Part shown: piece after piece, positions 1 to 12,514 of the stretch | Numbering within the stretch: position 1 is the first letter of the stretch | Layout: every line of letters starts with the position of its first letter | NCBI RefSeq assembly: GCF_030867145.1 | Contig: NC_134434.1 | Span: 6,510,001 to 6,574,000 of the forward strand | Direction: 5' to 3' | From: Opisthocomus hoazin | Lineage: Eukaryota; Chordata; Aves; Opisthocomiformes; Opisthocomidae | Length of the DNA stretch: 64,000 bases | The notes under the pieces: generated by a model | What the model was told of the DNA's origin: nothing | Databases searched by the model: none | The model's input: only the letters and a program-made list of their open reading frames with translations | Made by a program: the position numbers and the translations under genes

Positions 1-1587
1 TAGAAACAATGACTAAAGTGATGTTAAATTTAGAAAACAGCTTCTTCAAGTCTCTGCAAGAAATTCTCGCACACTCATTCAGTGACACATGTTTAGGGTT
101 TTGTATCCTCCACTTACGGGTCTGAAAAAGTCCTAACCTGCCCTTTATGTGAAACACGACTCTGTGCTCTCACCTACTGCAGTCTTCTGGCCTGGGAAAG
201 GTGCCTGAACCCCTTGCATAGAGAGCCAGGAACTCACTACCGAGAAAGGCACCAGAAAGCGGCTGCTCAGACAGCCAGCTTGCGAAGAGGTGGTAGCGCT
301 GCCTCAGTGCCGTGCTGTCCTCCAGACACCTCCAGTCAGGGCAATGAAGTTAAGGAAACTAATGCCCTAGACAGCAGTGAAAACTTTCTGAACCTGCCAT
401 TTCTTCAGCTGCAACAGTCTGCAAAGCGAAACGGTAAGAGGCCACATCTCCCGGAACATTTGACACAAGCTTAACCAAAGCACCAGAAACTGCAGCGCAG
501 AGAACAGTCGCGGCTTGGCAGGGGAGCCGAGAGGATTAGCGAAGAGGTCTTTCCTAGGGCTGCCGAGGGGCTGTTCTAGGGGTTCAGAGCTATTTCCGTC
601 TTTTACGAGAACTGTTTGTTGAACAACTCTATTATTCCCCAGCTGTCAATGGATAAGAGCAAAGAGTTTCCTGCAGAGTAAAATCTTTCCTCCAAGGTGA
701 AGCATCAATCGGAGACAAATACCAATGTCACATTCCAGCGCTTCACTCCTTATTGTGCTTGGCGTGTCGCTTCCTCCGTCCTACCCTGCAATTGGTCCGT
801 ACCAGGTTAGAACCAGCCAGTTCTAATAAAATTTTATTGCTTTGCTTTTGAAAATAACAATTCCTATACTGGCATTTTGAAAGCCAGGAAGGCACACAGG
901 CAAGAAAAAACATGTCTACAACTCATTAAGGCTACTAGAATCGTTGCATAAAAAGATCTGACAATGCAGCACAGTTTGTCATTCCAGTTTCATTCCACTA
1001 ATTGTTCTTTTTTTTTTTAAAAGAAGAACTATCACCCCAAAACAGACTCTTTCCGTAAGAAAGCACAAAGATGAAATTGGAAATAAAAATCATTGTCTTA
1101 TTATCTGTGCAGTCATGCCAACTTTTTTTTCCTAATGACCTTCTCAAATTCTTTCTTCTGTCAGTTGTGCTCGCCCAAATCCAGCTAGAAAGGAGGGGAA
1201 GGGATGAAGGGAAGTGGACAAACCACCGTGTTCTCTGGCACTGCAAAAACCGTGAGATGACGGTATTCCGAGTTGTAATCCCTACACAGGTTCAGCCCCT
1301 GGAAGAACCACTCTGTCACCCATGGTGAGCTCTTTGCACTGTGCTCCTTCGTTCCTTCACTGCCAAAAAACCTAAAGGAAATCTATCAGAACCCAGGCAG
1401 GAATCTGCTTTGCCTTAGGTTGCTGGAGCTTCCCACAGTGGCTCCCAGCTCTGCTTACGGAAGCGAAGTGGTTTCTGCAGCGGCTCGGTGGCCTCACGCC
1501 GGTGCCCTCAATGTTGGCGCACGGCCTGGCAGCCCCTGCCTGGGCACCTGCCAGTGCGGGCCTGTCACCTTCCTTGATTATTTTATT
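1..1587. other. Intergenic, no gene recognised
   Basis: No coding exon can be supported here. A palindromic AATAAAATTTTATT at about 825-838 gives a polyadenylation hexamer on both strands, but nothing else marks a gene end. Short open frames in this stretch lack ATG starts or recognisable content. MAP2K6 is the expected upstream neighbour in vertebrates, and none of its exons is seen. Confidence 0.5.
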
Positions 1588-1970
1588 TCTGAGGGAGCTG
1601 GGCTTGTTTAGCCTGGAGAAGACTGAGAGGGGACCTTATAAATGCTTACAAATATCTTCAGGGTGGGTGTTAGGAGGACAGGGCCAGACTCTTTCCAGTG
1701 GTGCCCAGCGACAGGACAAGGGGCAACGGGCACAAACTGAAGCCAAGGAAGCTCCAGCTGAACAGGAGGAAGAACTTCTTCCCTCTGAGGGTGACGGAGC
1801 CCTGGCCCAGGCTGCCCAGGGAGGCTGTGGAGTCTCCTTCTCTGGAGATATTCCAGCCCCGCCTGGACACGGTGCTGTGCAGCCTGCTGTGGGTGACCCT
1901 GCTTGGGCAGGGGGTTGGGCTGGGTGACCCACAGAGGTCCCTGCCAAGCCCCACCATTCTGTGATTCTAG
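1588..1970 (+). mobile_element. CR1 LINE, 5'-truncated 3' end
   Basis: This is the 3' part of an avian CR1 non-LTR retrotransposon in plus orientation. It starts inside the end of ORF2 (the segment encoding the GLFSLEK-type C-terminus) and runs through the typical GACCCACAGAGGTCCC 3' region to a short tail ending CCATTCTGTGATTCT. The reading frame is broken, so it is a dead copy. By eye it is very close to the minus-strand copy near 49.6 kb, so both belong to the same fairly recent subfamily. It lies just upstream of the first CpG island. Confidence 0.93.
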
Positions 1971-2304
1971 GATTTCTCTTAACGAGTAGGCCCTGCCACG
2001 GGACAAGTTAGACTTTGAGTAAACCAAAGCACCCCGCTTTCGGCCCCTGTCTGAACTCTTCATCGCCCTGAACACGGCCCGGAGGGGACCGCGCGGCCCT
2101 CACTAAGGGAAGAAAACACGGCTCCCGGCCGCCGCCTCAGGCCGTGCAGCCCCGCCAGCCGCCGTAGGGCTGCTCTCCCTCTCACTCCCCCTTTGCCCCC
2201 GACGTGCCTGCGGGCTGTCCCCCCGCCGGGACCCCGGGTCCCCCACGGCCCCTCTCAGCCGGAGCCGCCGGACCCCGCACCGGCCGGCCCGCCGCGCACA
2301 GCCC

Positions 2305-2318
2305 CCGTCACGTGACGG
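2305..2318. promoter_or_regulatory. CACGTG E-box palindrome
   Basis: CCGTCACGTGACGG is a perfect 14-bp palindrome centred on GTCACGTGAC, the preferred site of the USF, TFE3/TFEB and MITF bHLH-zip factors. It lies in the CpG island about 120 bp before the candidate start codon. Binding is inferred from sequence only. Confidence 0.6.
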
Positions 2319-2333
2319 CGGCGCCCCGGCAGC

Positions 2334-2347
2334 GTTGCCATGGGGAC
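2334..2347 (+). promoter_or_regulatory. RFX X-box-like site
   Basis: GTTGCCATGGGGAC matches the ideal X-box GTTGCCATGGCAAC at 12 of 14 positions, with a perfect left half-site. RFX factors drive many ciliary genes through such sites close to the start of transcription. The ATG inside it opens a short frame that stops 16 codons later, so it is not the main start. Confidence 0.45.
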
Positions 2348-2435
2348 GCGCGGGGCCGGTGGGGCCGTGGCGGACCCGCGGCCCTGAGACGGCTCGGGGC
2401 GGCCCGGGACGGGGGGTCGGGGAGGAGAGGGGGGG

Positions 2436-2460
2436 ATGTGGAGCCTGTCCGGTGAGGAAG
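2436..2460 (+). CDS. Candidate first coding exon, small unknown protein
   Basis: ATG at 2436 has a purine at -3. After 25 bases the exon ends at AAG followed by GTAAGT, a perfect splice donor, leaving phase 1. Joined to the 70-base exon at 7463 the frame continues without a stop as MWSLSGEEVAQLLAHKKQR and onward. The position just downstream of a CpG-island promoter supports a real first exon. I do not recognise the protein, and no domain can be assigned. The alternative is a 5' untranslated exon of KCNJ16 or of a long non-coding RNA. Confidence 0.42.
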
Positions 2461-2747
2461 GTAAGTGTTAGGGGCACGTGGGGAACTGCGTAGGGACAAG
2501 GTGGAGAGCAGCAGGGTGTGAAATACGAAATAACCTTCTGCGGCCCCAGAGCGGGGTGAGCGGGGCCTGAGGTGACCCCGAGGGACGCTGCCGTAGGCCC
2601 ACCGATAAAGCCTGTACCCACGAGCAAGCTGTTCCGGGGCTCACTTAGCCATAGGGGGTCCGGGTCACTTTCAGAAAGCGTTCACTGAGAACGATTCAAT
2701 TTCTCCTCTGGTCCTGTATTTATTGTATTTTTTTGTTTCTCTGCCAG

Positions 2748-2827
2748 GGTTTCCATCGCAGCGGGTTCCAGGGCTGCCTCTCCCAGAGCACCCAGATTTC
2801 CTTTCTCAACCCTGTGTTCCGGTTCAG
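2748..2827 (+). other. Possible cassette exon
   Basis: The acceptor has a T-rich tract ending TTTCTCTGCCAG, and the segment ends at TTCAG followed by GTACCTG. It is 80 bases long. Read on from the 2436 exon in phase 1 it is fully open (GFPSQRVPGLPLPEHP and onward) and exits in phase 0. In that phase the 7463 exon hits a stop after 14 codons, so inclusion would give a short product or trigger decay. It may be an alternative exon or chance. Confidence 0.25.
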
Positions 2828-5800
2828 GTACCTGCCAGCTGAGGGGAGAGAAATACTGGCCCAGAAACGCAGAAGGGTGTGTGCAAGCTCTCGTGAAACT
2901 CTGGGGCCCGCAGGACAGCAGTACTGTGCATCACAAGAGTCTGCCGTTTTATCCTAGAAATGCTACAAAGCAAAGGCAGTAAGTGGTTATGTTTTCCAGG
3001 CTTATTACTTCCCTTAGAAATAACAGAAGTCTGCTACATCTTCTTTCTGATCTCCTGTCTTTCTCTCACAGCCTTGAAAGCCCAGGGAGAGGTCTATGTT
3101 TGAGAATGGGAGAAAATGTTTCTAAGATGGTTGCAAATGAACTCTCTAATATATTTAAAAAAATGGGAGAACATCTCCATTTAATTTCCTCTGTTTGCAG
3201 CAAGATAAGTCCATCCCTCTCTTGTCAACGTCCTGCAACAATGGAAGTCACACTCCATCATTTCTTCTTCTGTCCTTTTGCTAGATAAGTGGGAGTGAAC
3301 CTAACGTGTCCTCAGCTCTTGCACAGGTCGATGTGGCAGAGTCACCCACATAAAGTTGAGTAGTTCCAGCCTGTGTAATCCCTTTAGCGACCACCAGCCC
3401 AGAAGGGCTTGAAAAAAAAGGTGGGTCATTGCTAGGCACAGCCCGTTACACATGATTAAAGGCTGGTGCAGAGTCAGTTGCACAGTGATCCTCGAGGCAC
3501 AAGCTCCTGTTTAGGCCATGCATCTCCACAGTATCTCTACTTGGAGGCAGTGACCAGCAAGCACCATCAGGCTAGTGCTATCGACTGCCTTTGTGCTGTC
3601 CCATTCTATGCACACTTTGCCTGTCTTATTCTGCTCATGCTGAAAAGAATTCAATTTTAAAAGAGAAAAAATGGAAAAGAAAAGCATAGTGCCATGGAGT
3701 CCTAAGAGTGCCATTGAGTCCCTAACTCATTCCCCAGCTGTTTGCTCCGAGGCACTGGGAAGTTATAAATAGCTGGAAGTGAGAGTGCAGCACAGTGGTA
3801 TATACATTGTGTAAACGGACCTCTGAGCAATCTCTGTGTTTCAGGACCAGTGAAGTCAATAATGGCCTAGAGTGTACCTCCAAGTGCAGGTTATTATAAC
3901 ATGGAATAATAATAAAAGTGTTCCTGGATTTTCACAAGTTCAAGCCATTAAGAGGAGGGAAATTATATATTTACTCTGCCTTCCAGAGCTTCCAGCTTTT
4001 GTTGTAACTTTTCTCAGAGAAGAGAAGGAAGGAGCAATGTTGACCATTTCTGCATAAAGAAGAAAAAGGAGAGGGGGGGAAAAGAGAGACACAAAAGACT
4101 TGAGTCTAACTTCAGTTCTGTTGGCATCTTTCAGGCTTAACAGTGCTGCAGTCAGTAGTAATAATCATGTAAGCGTGTTGGTGTATGTTTCGGTGGCTTC
4201 CGACTGCAGACAGCTTTGCAAATAAAGGAATCGGTAACAAAACCACTGCTCATTATCATGCATTATTTGCCAGCGCGAGTAATGTTTATTCATTATTACT
4301 GAGGAGAATGACTGTTAGTCATTCTGTCAGAAAACTGGAAGCATGCACAACAGTTAGTACTTAATGTTAGGTATATTATGGTCTAGGGAAAAAAAAAAGA
4401 TATAATGAGGCCTGGTGTAATATGGGACTGGGTACCAGGATTTATGGATATATTTCCTGCTGTTCCATCAAGGACTGTCACAATTGCAGTCTCCCGAAAC
4501 CAAGATTTGTGTATATGTGAATAAAAAAACCAGTTAATTGAAATTTCCTGGTTGGATTGTATTTTGCTTGATTTTTTTTTTTTTTTTTTGAGTGGCATAG
4601 AATTATACTGATTGAAGTAATTTGTTGTCTCTGCACCCCAGTTTGCTAGCCATAAAATGGGACCAAGTATACTTGCTGCAGGATGGAATATGCGGAGTTT
4701 GGGACTGTAAGATGTTTTGTTAATCAAGAGCTAGATCCCTCCTAGGGAACAGATATTTTTTGAGCCTACCTTGAAGTAGATGACAGATGACATCTTCCAT
4801 GTGATGGATGACAGATGCTCTGTCGTTGCTGCAGCTAACCCCATCACTGCCACTGACGAGTGTATCTGGCCAGGAGCAGCTGCAGGACAGTCATGGAGCT
4901 GTTTGAACGGGCAGAGTAATTTCCACAACAGGCTATTGCCTTCGCTCCTGTCAACGTCTAAGCAACTTTTGATTGGTAACTCGAAGATGCAGACGATGTC
5001 AGTGGCAACCGAAGTAAAGAAGATAGTAAGTAGAAAAAGAAGGACGATCTGAACAGATCAAGGCTAAAAAGAAATGCAGCATGCTACCATCACCAGGCAG
5101 GGCAAACGATGATTGGTTCAAAGCAGGAAGAGCTGAGGCAAAAAGGACAGTACATACGCAGCTGCTTCAGTTCCCAGTGGTGTGCTTTGCACATGCGACT
5201 GAAGCTCCAGCTTGTGTGACAAGAACATTCGTCTGCAGGCAAAGGGGATGTTGTATTATCTGCTCCAAGATGATCTTGTTTTCATTTTTATCTTGTGTGT
5301 TTTGTCATCTCCTGCTTTGTAGTGCTACAGACTTGTCTTTGCTACAAGCGTGAGGCTGCATTCAGCAGTGTGTGGTAATTAAGCCCTTTGAGGGTCATGC
5401 ATATTTTAATTATTACTTGTTTTATTGTCAAAAGCTTGCCCACATGAGATGCAGTCTTGCATTCCATGTGGGACTGAAATACGGGTCAACACATTCCTTC
5501 AGAACCCCAAATATTAAACAGACATTAATTTGTTTTGAGCTTTGCACATTTTAGATGAGCATAAATCAAGATGTATAATGCTGAAAAAAATTTCCTCCAT
5601 ATGTTGGAAAGTTGAACTGAGACACTAACTCTAAGTGACAAAAAGTGGTGGCTGCAACAGAAAATGATTAAATGATTTGTTTAGCATTTATGTAATGTAT
5701 GAACGCACCTTGTCTGTGTTAAAGCAAAGAAGTGATTGGTTTTCCACCAGCAAGGGATGTGAATTTTAGCTGTATTCCCTTTTGGGATTCTGAAGTTCTC

Positions 5801-6159
5801 AGGTTCCAGCTTACACAACAGGAAAGTCTAAATGCAGACCAGTTTTTCATCCATGAACTGGAAGTTAAATAATGCTTGACTGAAGTAGACAAAACAAGAA
5901 GATACGTAGACTAACTGGAAACATCAAGATTTGAAAATTACCTGATAGGAAAAGGGAGGGGAGGGGGATCAAAGACGTCCCAGGGAATGAAAAATTCCTT
6001 CACAGCGCTTCCTGTTCTCTCTGTTATGCTAACCAAGGTAGGATTAGGTTTCAGCTGCCAAAAGAAATAACATTTGTAGATTTTTTTTGGTCTGGGGAAG
6101 TGGGATAGAAAGATTTAAGACAGCTTTTTCCAAACTATTTGCTTTTTGTCAAGCAGTCA
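2828..6159. other. Non-coding stretch, nothing firm
   Basis: No exon or recognisable repeat is supported beyond a T18 run at about 4572-4589. If the 2436 and 7463 exons belong together, this is intron. Short open frames here have ordinary non-coding composition. Confidence 0.5.
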
Positions 6160-6164
6160 AGTCT

Positions 6165-6415
6165 AGTTATTGTTATTAATTTGTATTACAGAGCTACCAA
6201 ACTGAGGCTGGATTTCCATTGTATTAGGTGCTGTGCAAATATCCAGTCAGAGACTGGTCTCACCTCAAAGAGCCCGTAGTCTAAATAGACCAGACAGACA
6301 AAGGGCATTTTGCCCTAAGTTGTATAGCTGCTTAGCAGTTGAGCTAGGAGTTACACCTCGCCCCTGAGTCATAGCCTAGTACCTCAGCTACTGGACTACA
6401 GTTCTGGAGAACAGA
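6165..6415 (+). repeat. Ancient amniote interspersed repeat, degraded
   Basis: The stretch runs from an ATTATTTGTATTACA-like start, through a TTAGGTGCTGTGCAAAT motif and CAAAGAGCCCGTAGTCTAAA, to a gagctaggagttacacct...actggactac end. This resembles, from memory, an old SINE/LINE-derived repeat common in turtle and crocodile genomes, consistent with long residence since the amniote ancestor. The exact family name needs a repeat library. Confidence 0.55.
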
Positions 6416-7462
6416 GCTGTCGTTAAAAGAAATGAGCCTGCCTTCTCTTATGCAAACACAAGATAGGGCGAGACTGATTCAGCAAAATGAGATTAATGTG
6501 AATTAGCATAACTGACTCCCGTTGATGGCTGGCTGTGTGAGGTGGAGAAGCCTCATACTACCTTGCACCAACCCGTTCTTCTGTTTAGTCCTTAGGGTTT
6601 GCTGTTGGTTGGCTTTTGTTACAGGTGCATTTCGTATGTAATGCTCAGAAATGGGCACGGTCTCTGTGCAGGGATTGCTTTCTGGTCTGCTCCTGACCTT
6701 GCATGGTACAGAACCATACCTAGAAATTCAGATGGCCTATTCATCTTTAAGTCTCTAAATTACTAATCTTCAAGTGCCTAAATGAACAGCCTGAATATAG
6801 TGCAAAAAAATGAACAGCAGTAGCTAGTACACTTTCAGAAAGGTCCTGAAGCAGGAGGGGTTCTGAGTAGGGATGAAAGCTGCACTCCACCCTGCTTCTC
6901 ACCTTTTTCCAGGTATCTGCCTAGCAGGAGCTGGCACATAATGCTACCTGCTCTGTGACTCCGACAGAAAAGGAGATTGCACTTCTTGTGTAGACTGAAA
7001 GTCTTTACCTTAGGCTCATGCTAATACAGAAACAAAAGACTTTCTGTAGAAAAAAATCTGAATAAATAAAATAGAATGTAAATATAAACTTGAACCTGTT
7101 TATTCTAATAAAGTGATATAGCTGGATAATTGCAAATCCAATCCCATGTGTAAATATTTGAAGTGTTGTTTGAATTGTGAAGGGCTTTTCTTACACGGGA
7201 GAATTTCCTGCTTCTTATTTTTAAATTGTAGCCTAGATGTGCACAGGTGACTTCAGCTTTCTGCTGCGTGTGTCTGAGCTGCAGGCAGGGAAGCAGCTGG
7301 GCACGCAGCAGACTGGCTGTCGCCCGTTTCTCAAGATGCCAGCAGTTAGCAAAGCAGACCCTCTGAGTTTGCTCACAGGAGCAAGCGGGAGTAAATGTTT
7401 AACCTGAGTCTACAGCTTGTACCTTTCTTTATTATTAACCCAACCCCTGTTTTTCTTTACAG

Positions 7463-7532
7463 TTGCACAGCTGCTGGCGCACAAGAAACAAAGGACCCTT
7501 GAAATAACTTCCTCGTGGAGGCATGAGCAAAG
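7463..7532 (+). CDS. Candidate internal coding exon, small unknown protein
   Basis: The acceptor TTTTTCTTTACAG is strong, and the exon ends AAAG followed by GTAAAG. Of its three frames only one is open through all 70 bases, and that frame is exactly the one needed after the phase-1 exon at 2436. It reads VAQLLAHKKQRTLEITSSW and then RHEQ, basic and probably helical. It exits in phase 2 with AG. The agreement of splice sites and phase is the main evidence. Codon use is uninformative at this length. It could still be a UTR exon. Confidence 0.42.
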
Positions 7533-10500
7533 GTAAAGTACCTTTTGTATTGTTTCCATACCTGTACATGGGAAAGCAGTTGCACATTTCTGTGTTCTGC
7601 ATTTGTGTTAGGGCAGAACAACCTGTCCATAGCAACCATTGTTTAATTGTGTCTTATTTAAACTAAATCACTAGATACATCCAGGTAATTTCATCCTAAT
7701 TTGACACAAACTGAAAAAGTATCTATATACATAGTGTAAGAGTATGCACGGTGAATTTGTTCAGACGTACTCGCTGGTACACACACACTGCTTTCCATCA
7801 TTCTTTTCTTCACACCAATAGCTTTAACTTTGTAACTATTGTTTTCCTCCTACTTGTCTTCTGTACCGCTCAAGTCTGAAAAGGTCTGCCTCTTCTTCTC
7901 CTTGTGGAAAGGAATGACTGCACTGTGAAGATCTGAATTTACATCAGTCCTTTCACTAAGCTCACACAAACCAGCTGTACTGTTTGTTTTGCATACATCC
8001 TTCACCCTTCATTTTTTCTCTTCTCTTGGGTAAGCTGTGAATTCTAGAAGAATACTTCTTGGTGAGGCAGGCACCATCAGTACAGTACAGAAATGACTAG
8101 GACACTTGTACCACAATTATTCTGGTTACTATGTCAATACAGTGTGAATACTTGTTTTAAAATAATGTTAAATATCTATGTGTGCTATATGGTGGCTCAA
8201 AATTGGTTTGTGGAGAGAAGCATTCACTTGCTTAACTTTTTTTTTTTATTTGCTGTGGCATGAATGTACATGGAAAATGGTAAAACTGAACTTTAGCCAA
8301 AGTACAGTATCAAAGGAAATTTGAGTGGAGATCAAGAGTAGAAGTTAAAACAAGTACTTAAAGACATTCAAAAAGTAGCTGTTCATTGTGTTGTATAATT
8401 ACATATTAGATAAATATAACACCTTTTTAGAAACAATACCATTTTAATAGAAATGGAGTTTACAAGCTTCAGTAAAAGAACCAAATTGTTCCTGTTACCA
8501 GATGCTCAGAATACCATTTTACTCCACAAGTAAGTCCCGTAAGTCAGGTGTGATCTCCATCTAAGCAGACAACGACTCAGCCCCAGTACATTCTTTAAGA
8601 TGACCCAGGTGCCATCTCCTCTCTGTACTTCTGCATGTGTGCTGGCTTGTGAGGATGAGCATGTCTGAAACTATTGGGTGCTGCTGGAGAGGAGAGCAGA
8701 GCCTTTCTAAAGGCACTGCAGCTACACTGTTTGCATTTTGATTTTTATTACAGCAGGATTTGCAACATGGTAGGTGCTGCCCTCAGAGTAAAAGAGTTCT
8801 GTTACATTATCTTTGAGCTGTATTGGCAATCAAAGTATTTGGCCTGTAAATACTTAGGAATCTGTGAGCAAAGGTTTTCAGGCACATTATGAAATGTGAA
8901 AGTGGCATGATCACTAAGCACTAAGTGCTGTAAAGACACACTGTCTTCATAGTTCCTGAAAAGAAACTATAAATACCTTTTTGGGAGTAGTTCACACATC
9001 TCTGATTCTTGTAAACCTATTAGATTAAGAAAAAGACTCTGTTAATCTGTGTTTTGATCAGATCCAGCTGTTTATTTAGCCCTAAAGTTCATTGGCACCA
9101 TAAACAAGGGATTGTGCAGGGATAGTAGTGTGGGTAACAGATATTTCCAAAACACCTATCACATATGGCTAGATTCTGTAACTTTACTCCCACTGAAGAA
9201 TACTGAAAGGAACGGGAGTACTGGTGGAATAAATTAGCATGTATAGGAAGGATGTCAGAATACAGGCCCAAGTGACTATGAAAATCTGAATCATGAGTTT
9301 CAAGAGACTGACACCTTGATTAAGAATTGACAAGTCTGTTGTGAAGCTTTGAACCTGTTTCTACAATGGCTGAATTATGATTTTGCAATTTGCTCAAAAA
9401 TTAAGAGATAAACAAGCAAAGAAAGCATGACAAAACACAAACCCGTTCTATAGAAGAATGGAAGAATTGGTGAGTTGATAAAGAACCTTGTGTCTGTTCA
9501 AAGGTGACCTAGGTCAGCAGAGGATGAATTTGCCTCCTTTTTTGTCGGGAGTTTAATGTTTGTTAAGGGTCCATGGATTTCTCCATTTCCTGAGCATTTT
9601 TTGCCCAACCTGGCAATTCTACAAAGCGTATGGTGGACTTTAAACGTATTTGCGTAGCTTCTTCTGGGTGCTACGAAATGCAAATAAAGACGCTGGCATC
9701 AAAAGGGGATGGAGTGCTTTGAAGATGAAGGGCTTGACAAAGAGCCAAGGAGCCAATGGACCAGTGAGAACTGGAACTCTCATAGGACTTAAAGGACACT
9801 ATGCCTGTTGGTGAAGGCAAACACGGATCGCAAACGAACTAGGGGAGATCTTCATTGCTTGCTCCTGGCTACTTGCTTAGGCCAATAGAACAGCCTCCAC
9901 TGAGCTTCAGAACTGAGGTGGTTAAAGAAAAAAGTGGATAAGGAACTTACTTGAGGGCTGTTCCAGAGGAGAAGGAGGGAAATGAAAAGTAGCTAAATTC
10001 TCTGTTGCCTGTATTAAAAGCAGACAAGCTCCCTGTGCCTGAGTTAAATTTTGGCTCTGCTGGTATGACAGAGCCAGGGAGAGACTCCCAGCCCAACAAG
10101 ACTTCGAGCCCTGTGGGGGTTTTGGTTCATTGTTTGGTTGGGTTTTAGTTTAGGGGTTTTTTAGGGGGGGTTGGTTGTTTTGTTTTATTTCAGTGCAGTG
10201 CTAGGAGCCAGTTCCAGAAACGTTCTGATGATACTAAAGGATAGGATAGGATAGGATACGTAGGATACCACCTTACGATGCTTCAGAGACCTGTGAACAG
10301 AAGGCAGAAAACCATCAGTTTCCAGCACCACTGCCCCATCCAGGCTCAGTGGCATTATTCTGACAACAAATAGATTAGACTTTCTTGGGGAAAAAAGTGC
10401 GAAGCAGTAACTGCTGTTTGTGCCTCTCTCCAGCTCTTAACATGCTTCTCATCTCCTGTACAACTCCACAGCAAAAGGCTCAGCTGGCTAGCAGCAATGT

Positions 10501-12514
10501 GCAGTGTCAAATGTTAAAATGCAGTGGTAATCATAGAAATAGCAATAACACTATCCATGGTATGATCAGGGTTTTTTTTTCAGAATCTAATGATGTTAAA
10601 ATAAATGGAATTATGTTGCTTTTAATTTTTTTTAAGTCAGTAAATTCCAAAAGAGGATTTGCCCTATTTCTACAATGTGCTTAAGGACTTACAGCGCACG
10701 ATCAAATGCAGATTTATTAGGGGCATGAGGGGTTGGCAGACGGCATTCTCTGCTTAAAGCTGCTCAGTGCCTTTTCGTTCTGGTCAAGGAGGATTTTTTT
10801 TCATCGTAATCATTATTTGTGAGACCATATGTGGCCTTGCATTTTCCAGAACTTTTTTTTATTGCACAGAAAAAGGGATGAACAGTTTACTATGAACAGC
10901 AATGAAAACTGGTGTTACGGATGGGACCTAGAAAATGTGATTTGGAGAAAATATCACACAAACATCTGTAGTAGAAGGTTTTTCCTTCTTTTTATTGACA
11001 TGGTCACTGAGAGTACTTCTGCTGACTTCAGTGGCTGTTAGATCAAATCACAATGTCTCTCTAACTCTCCCCCTCTGCTGGCAATTCAGTTCTTGCTGTG
11101 CTGTCAGAGCTGCATGGGATCTCTGAGCTTTGCAAAAAAGTCTTTTTAAGAAGTCATATAATAGCATTCCTCATTTGAGTCAAAGGATGAAGCACCTAAG
11201 AAAACTCTGGGGCGGCAGAAAGCAGGAAAAGTAATAAATGCTAGGGAAGGACAGGTAGATTCCACAGTCTGAACCGTATCTGTTTACTTTTCACAGCAAT
11301 TGTAACCAAGCACACAGACTGTGATTGATAACACCTGGTCAAGAAGATGTGTTTCTGCTGCAAACATCAGGAACAAGCAGTCAGTAAGGGCACCTGAGAC
11401 TTTTACAATACTTTATTTGATAACCCAAATCAATTTTCACTGCTAGCCAACAAAGCATTATATTGTTGTTGTATTTTGAAACACAAGATAAGTAACATAC
11501 GGACTGGTGACTGCAGATAAGATTATTTCACACGCTCTTGAAAGCCACTGCAGTTTACAGTGTACACAACACTGGTGCAGTCCATGCTCCGCAGTATCAT
11601 AGATTATAGATCTTCAGAATCATACTTGGTAACGTGCAGGAAGATTGGATGGTTTTATCCGAAATGTTTTGCTTGTATGTGTACATGATGGGAGAGTGGT
11701 TTGTCTGACACGAATGTTGTCCTACTCCTGTTTCACAGCCCTTCTTGGTGAAGATTTTTTTTTGATTCTTAATCTGCTCTGCACAATTCTTTGCTTTGTT
11801 CAGCACAGAGGCATGAAAGTTGCCAAATGTAAATGACAAACTATTGGAGGAAGAGAAATCCAGTCCTTTAAGTAAACTTTTCCAGCAGTGTTTAGAAATT
11901 GCCTCTCTCAATAGAAGCAGAGCATTTCTTTTCAATGTTTCTTCTGGCCAGCTATATATATGTTTTCAATATGTAACACAGAAAACTGAGATACTACTGA
12001 GGTCTTGATTTTGAACCAAAACTTAAAATTCTCTGTCTTTGATGGAAAAATTCTTGTGTGAAAATAAGTGTACCAAGTATTTTTGGTGTCATAGGAGGCT
12101 ATTGAATTCCCAGGTATTTGCTGAATTCCAAAGACAGCCGTTTGCTTCCTCCAGGCCCAGCTTGAGGCAATGAACAAGCAAGCAATGAACTCAGTTTATT
12201 TAGTGGGTAGGCAGATTATGTTGCAATGGTGGAGTAAGAAACAGCCTCAGCTGAAAATGAAATTACTGATGTTCAGGAGAATGGCAGAGATGTATGTCGT
12301 AGACCTTCATTAACCCAAATGACAGTTTTATCTAAATTGCCAGGTCAGGTCCACGGATTGCATGGTTGCCTGGTTTTCTTCTGGCACAATTCTAAGTATA
12401 GAAACATTTTCTGAGAAGAGGAGAAAGCACAATCAATGTTTTACTGAAAATAGTTTTTAGATAATCTTTTTTGTTAATTCAGAGAAAAAGCACCTTTTCT
12501 CTGTATTCTTTTAG
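7533..12514. other. Non-coding stretch, likely intron if the upstream exons are real
   Basis: No exon is supported. It contains a short AGGAT microsatellite near 10238-10258 and degraded old-repeat motifs such as a 'gctgacttcagtggc' fragment near 11025. It is otherwise unremarkable AT-rich sequence. Confidence 0.5.
10238..10258 (+). repeat. AGGAT pentanucleotide microsatellite
   Basis: About four tandem AGGAT units followed by a decayed copy (cgtaggatacc). Confidence 0.8.

Larger units (their letters stand above)
2080..2500 (+). promoter_or_regulatory. CpG-island promoter of an unassigned transcript
   Basis: A compact CpG-dense island whose base composition differs sharply from both sides. 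It holds a CACGTG palindrome (2305-2318), an RFX/X-box-like site (2334-2347), and then a short ATG exon with a consensus donor at 2461. This is the layout of a housekeeping or ciliary-type TATA-less promoter transcribing to the right. Which gene it serves is not certain. It could drive an unrecognised gene, or be the distal promoter of KCNJ16, whose coding exon is 36 kb downstream on the same strand. Confidence 0.7.

Noticed and set aside
11068-11084. CTCF-like CCCTCTGCTGGCA
   Set aside because: Mismatch at a conserved core position; weaker than the 44.8 kb site.
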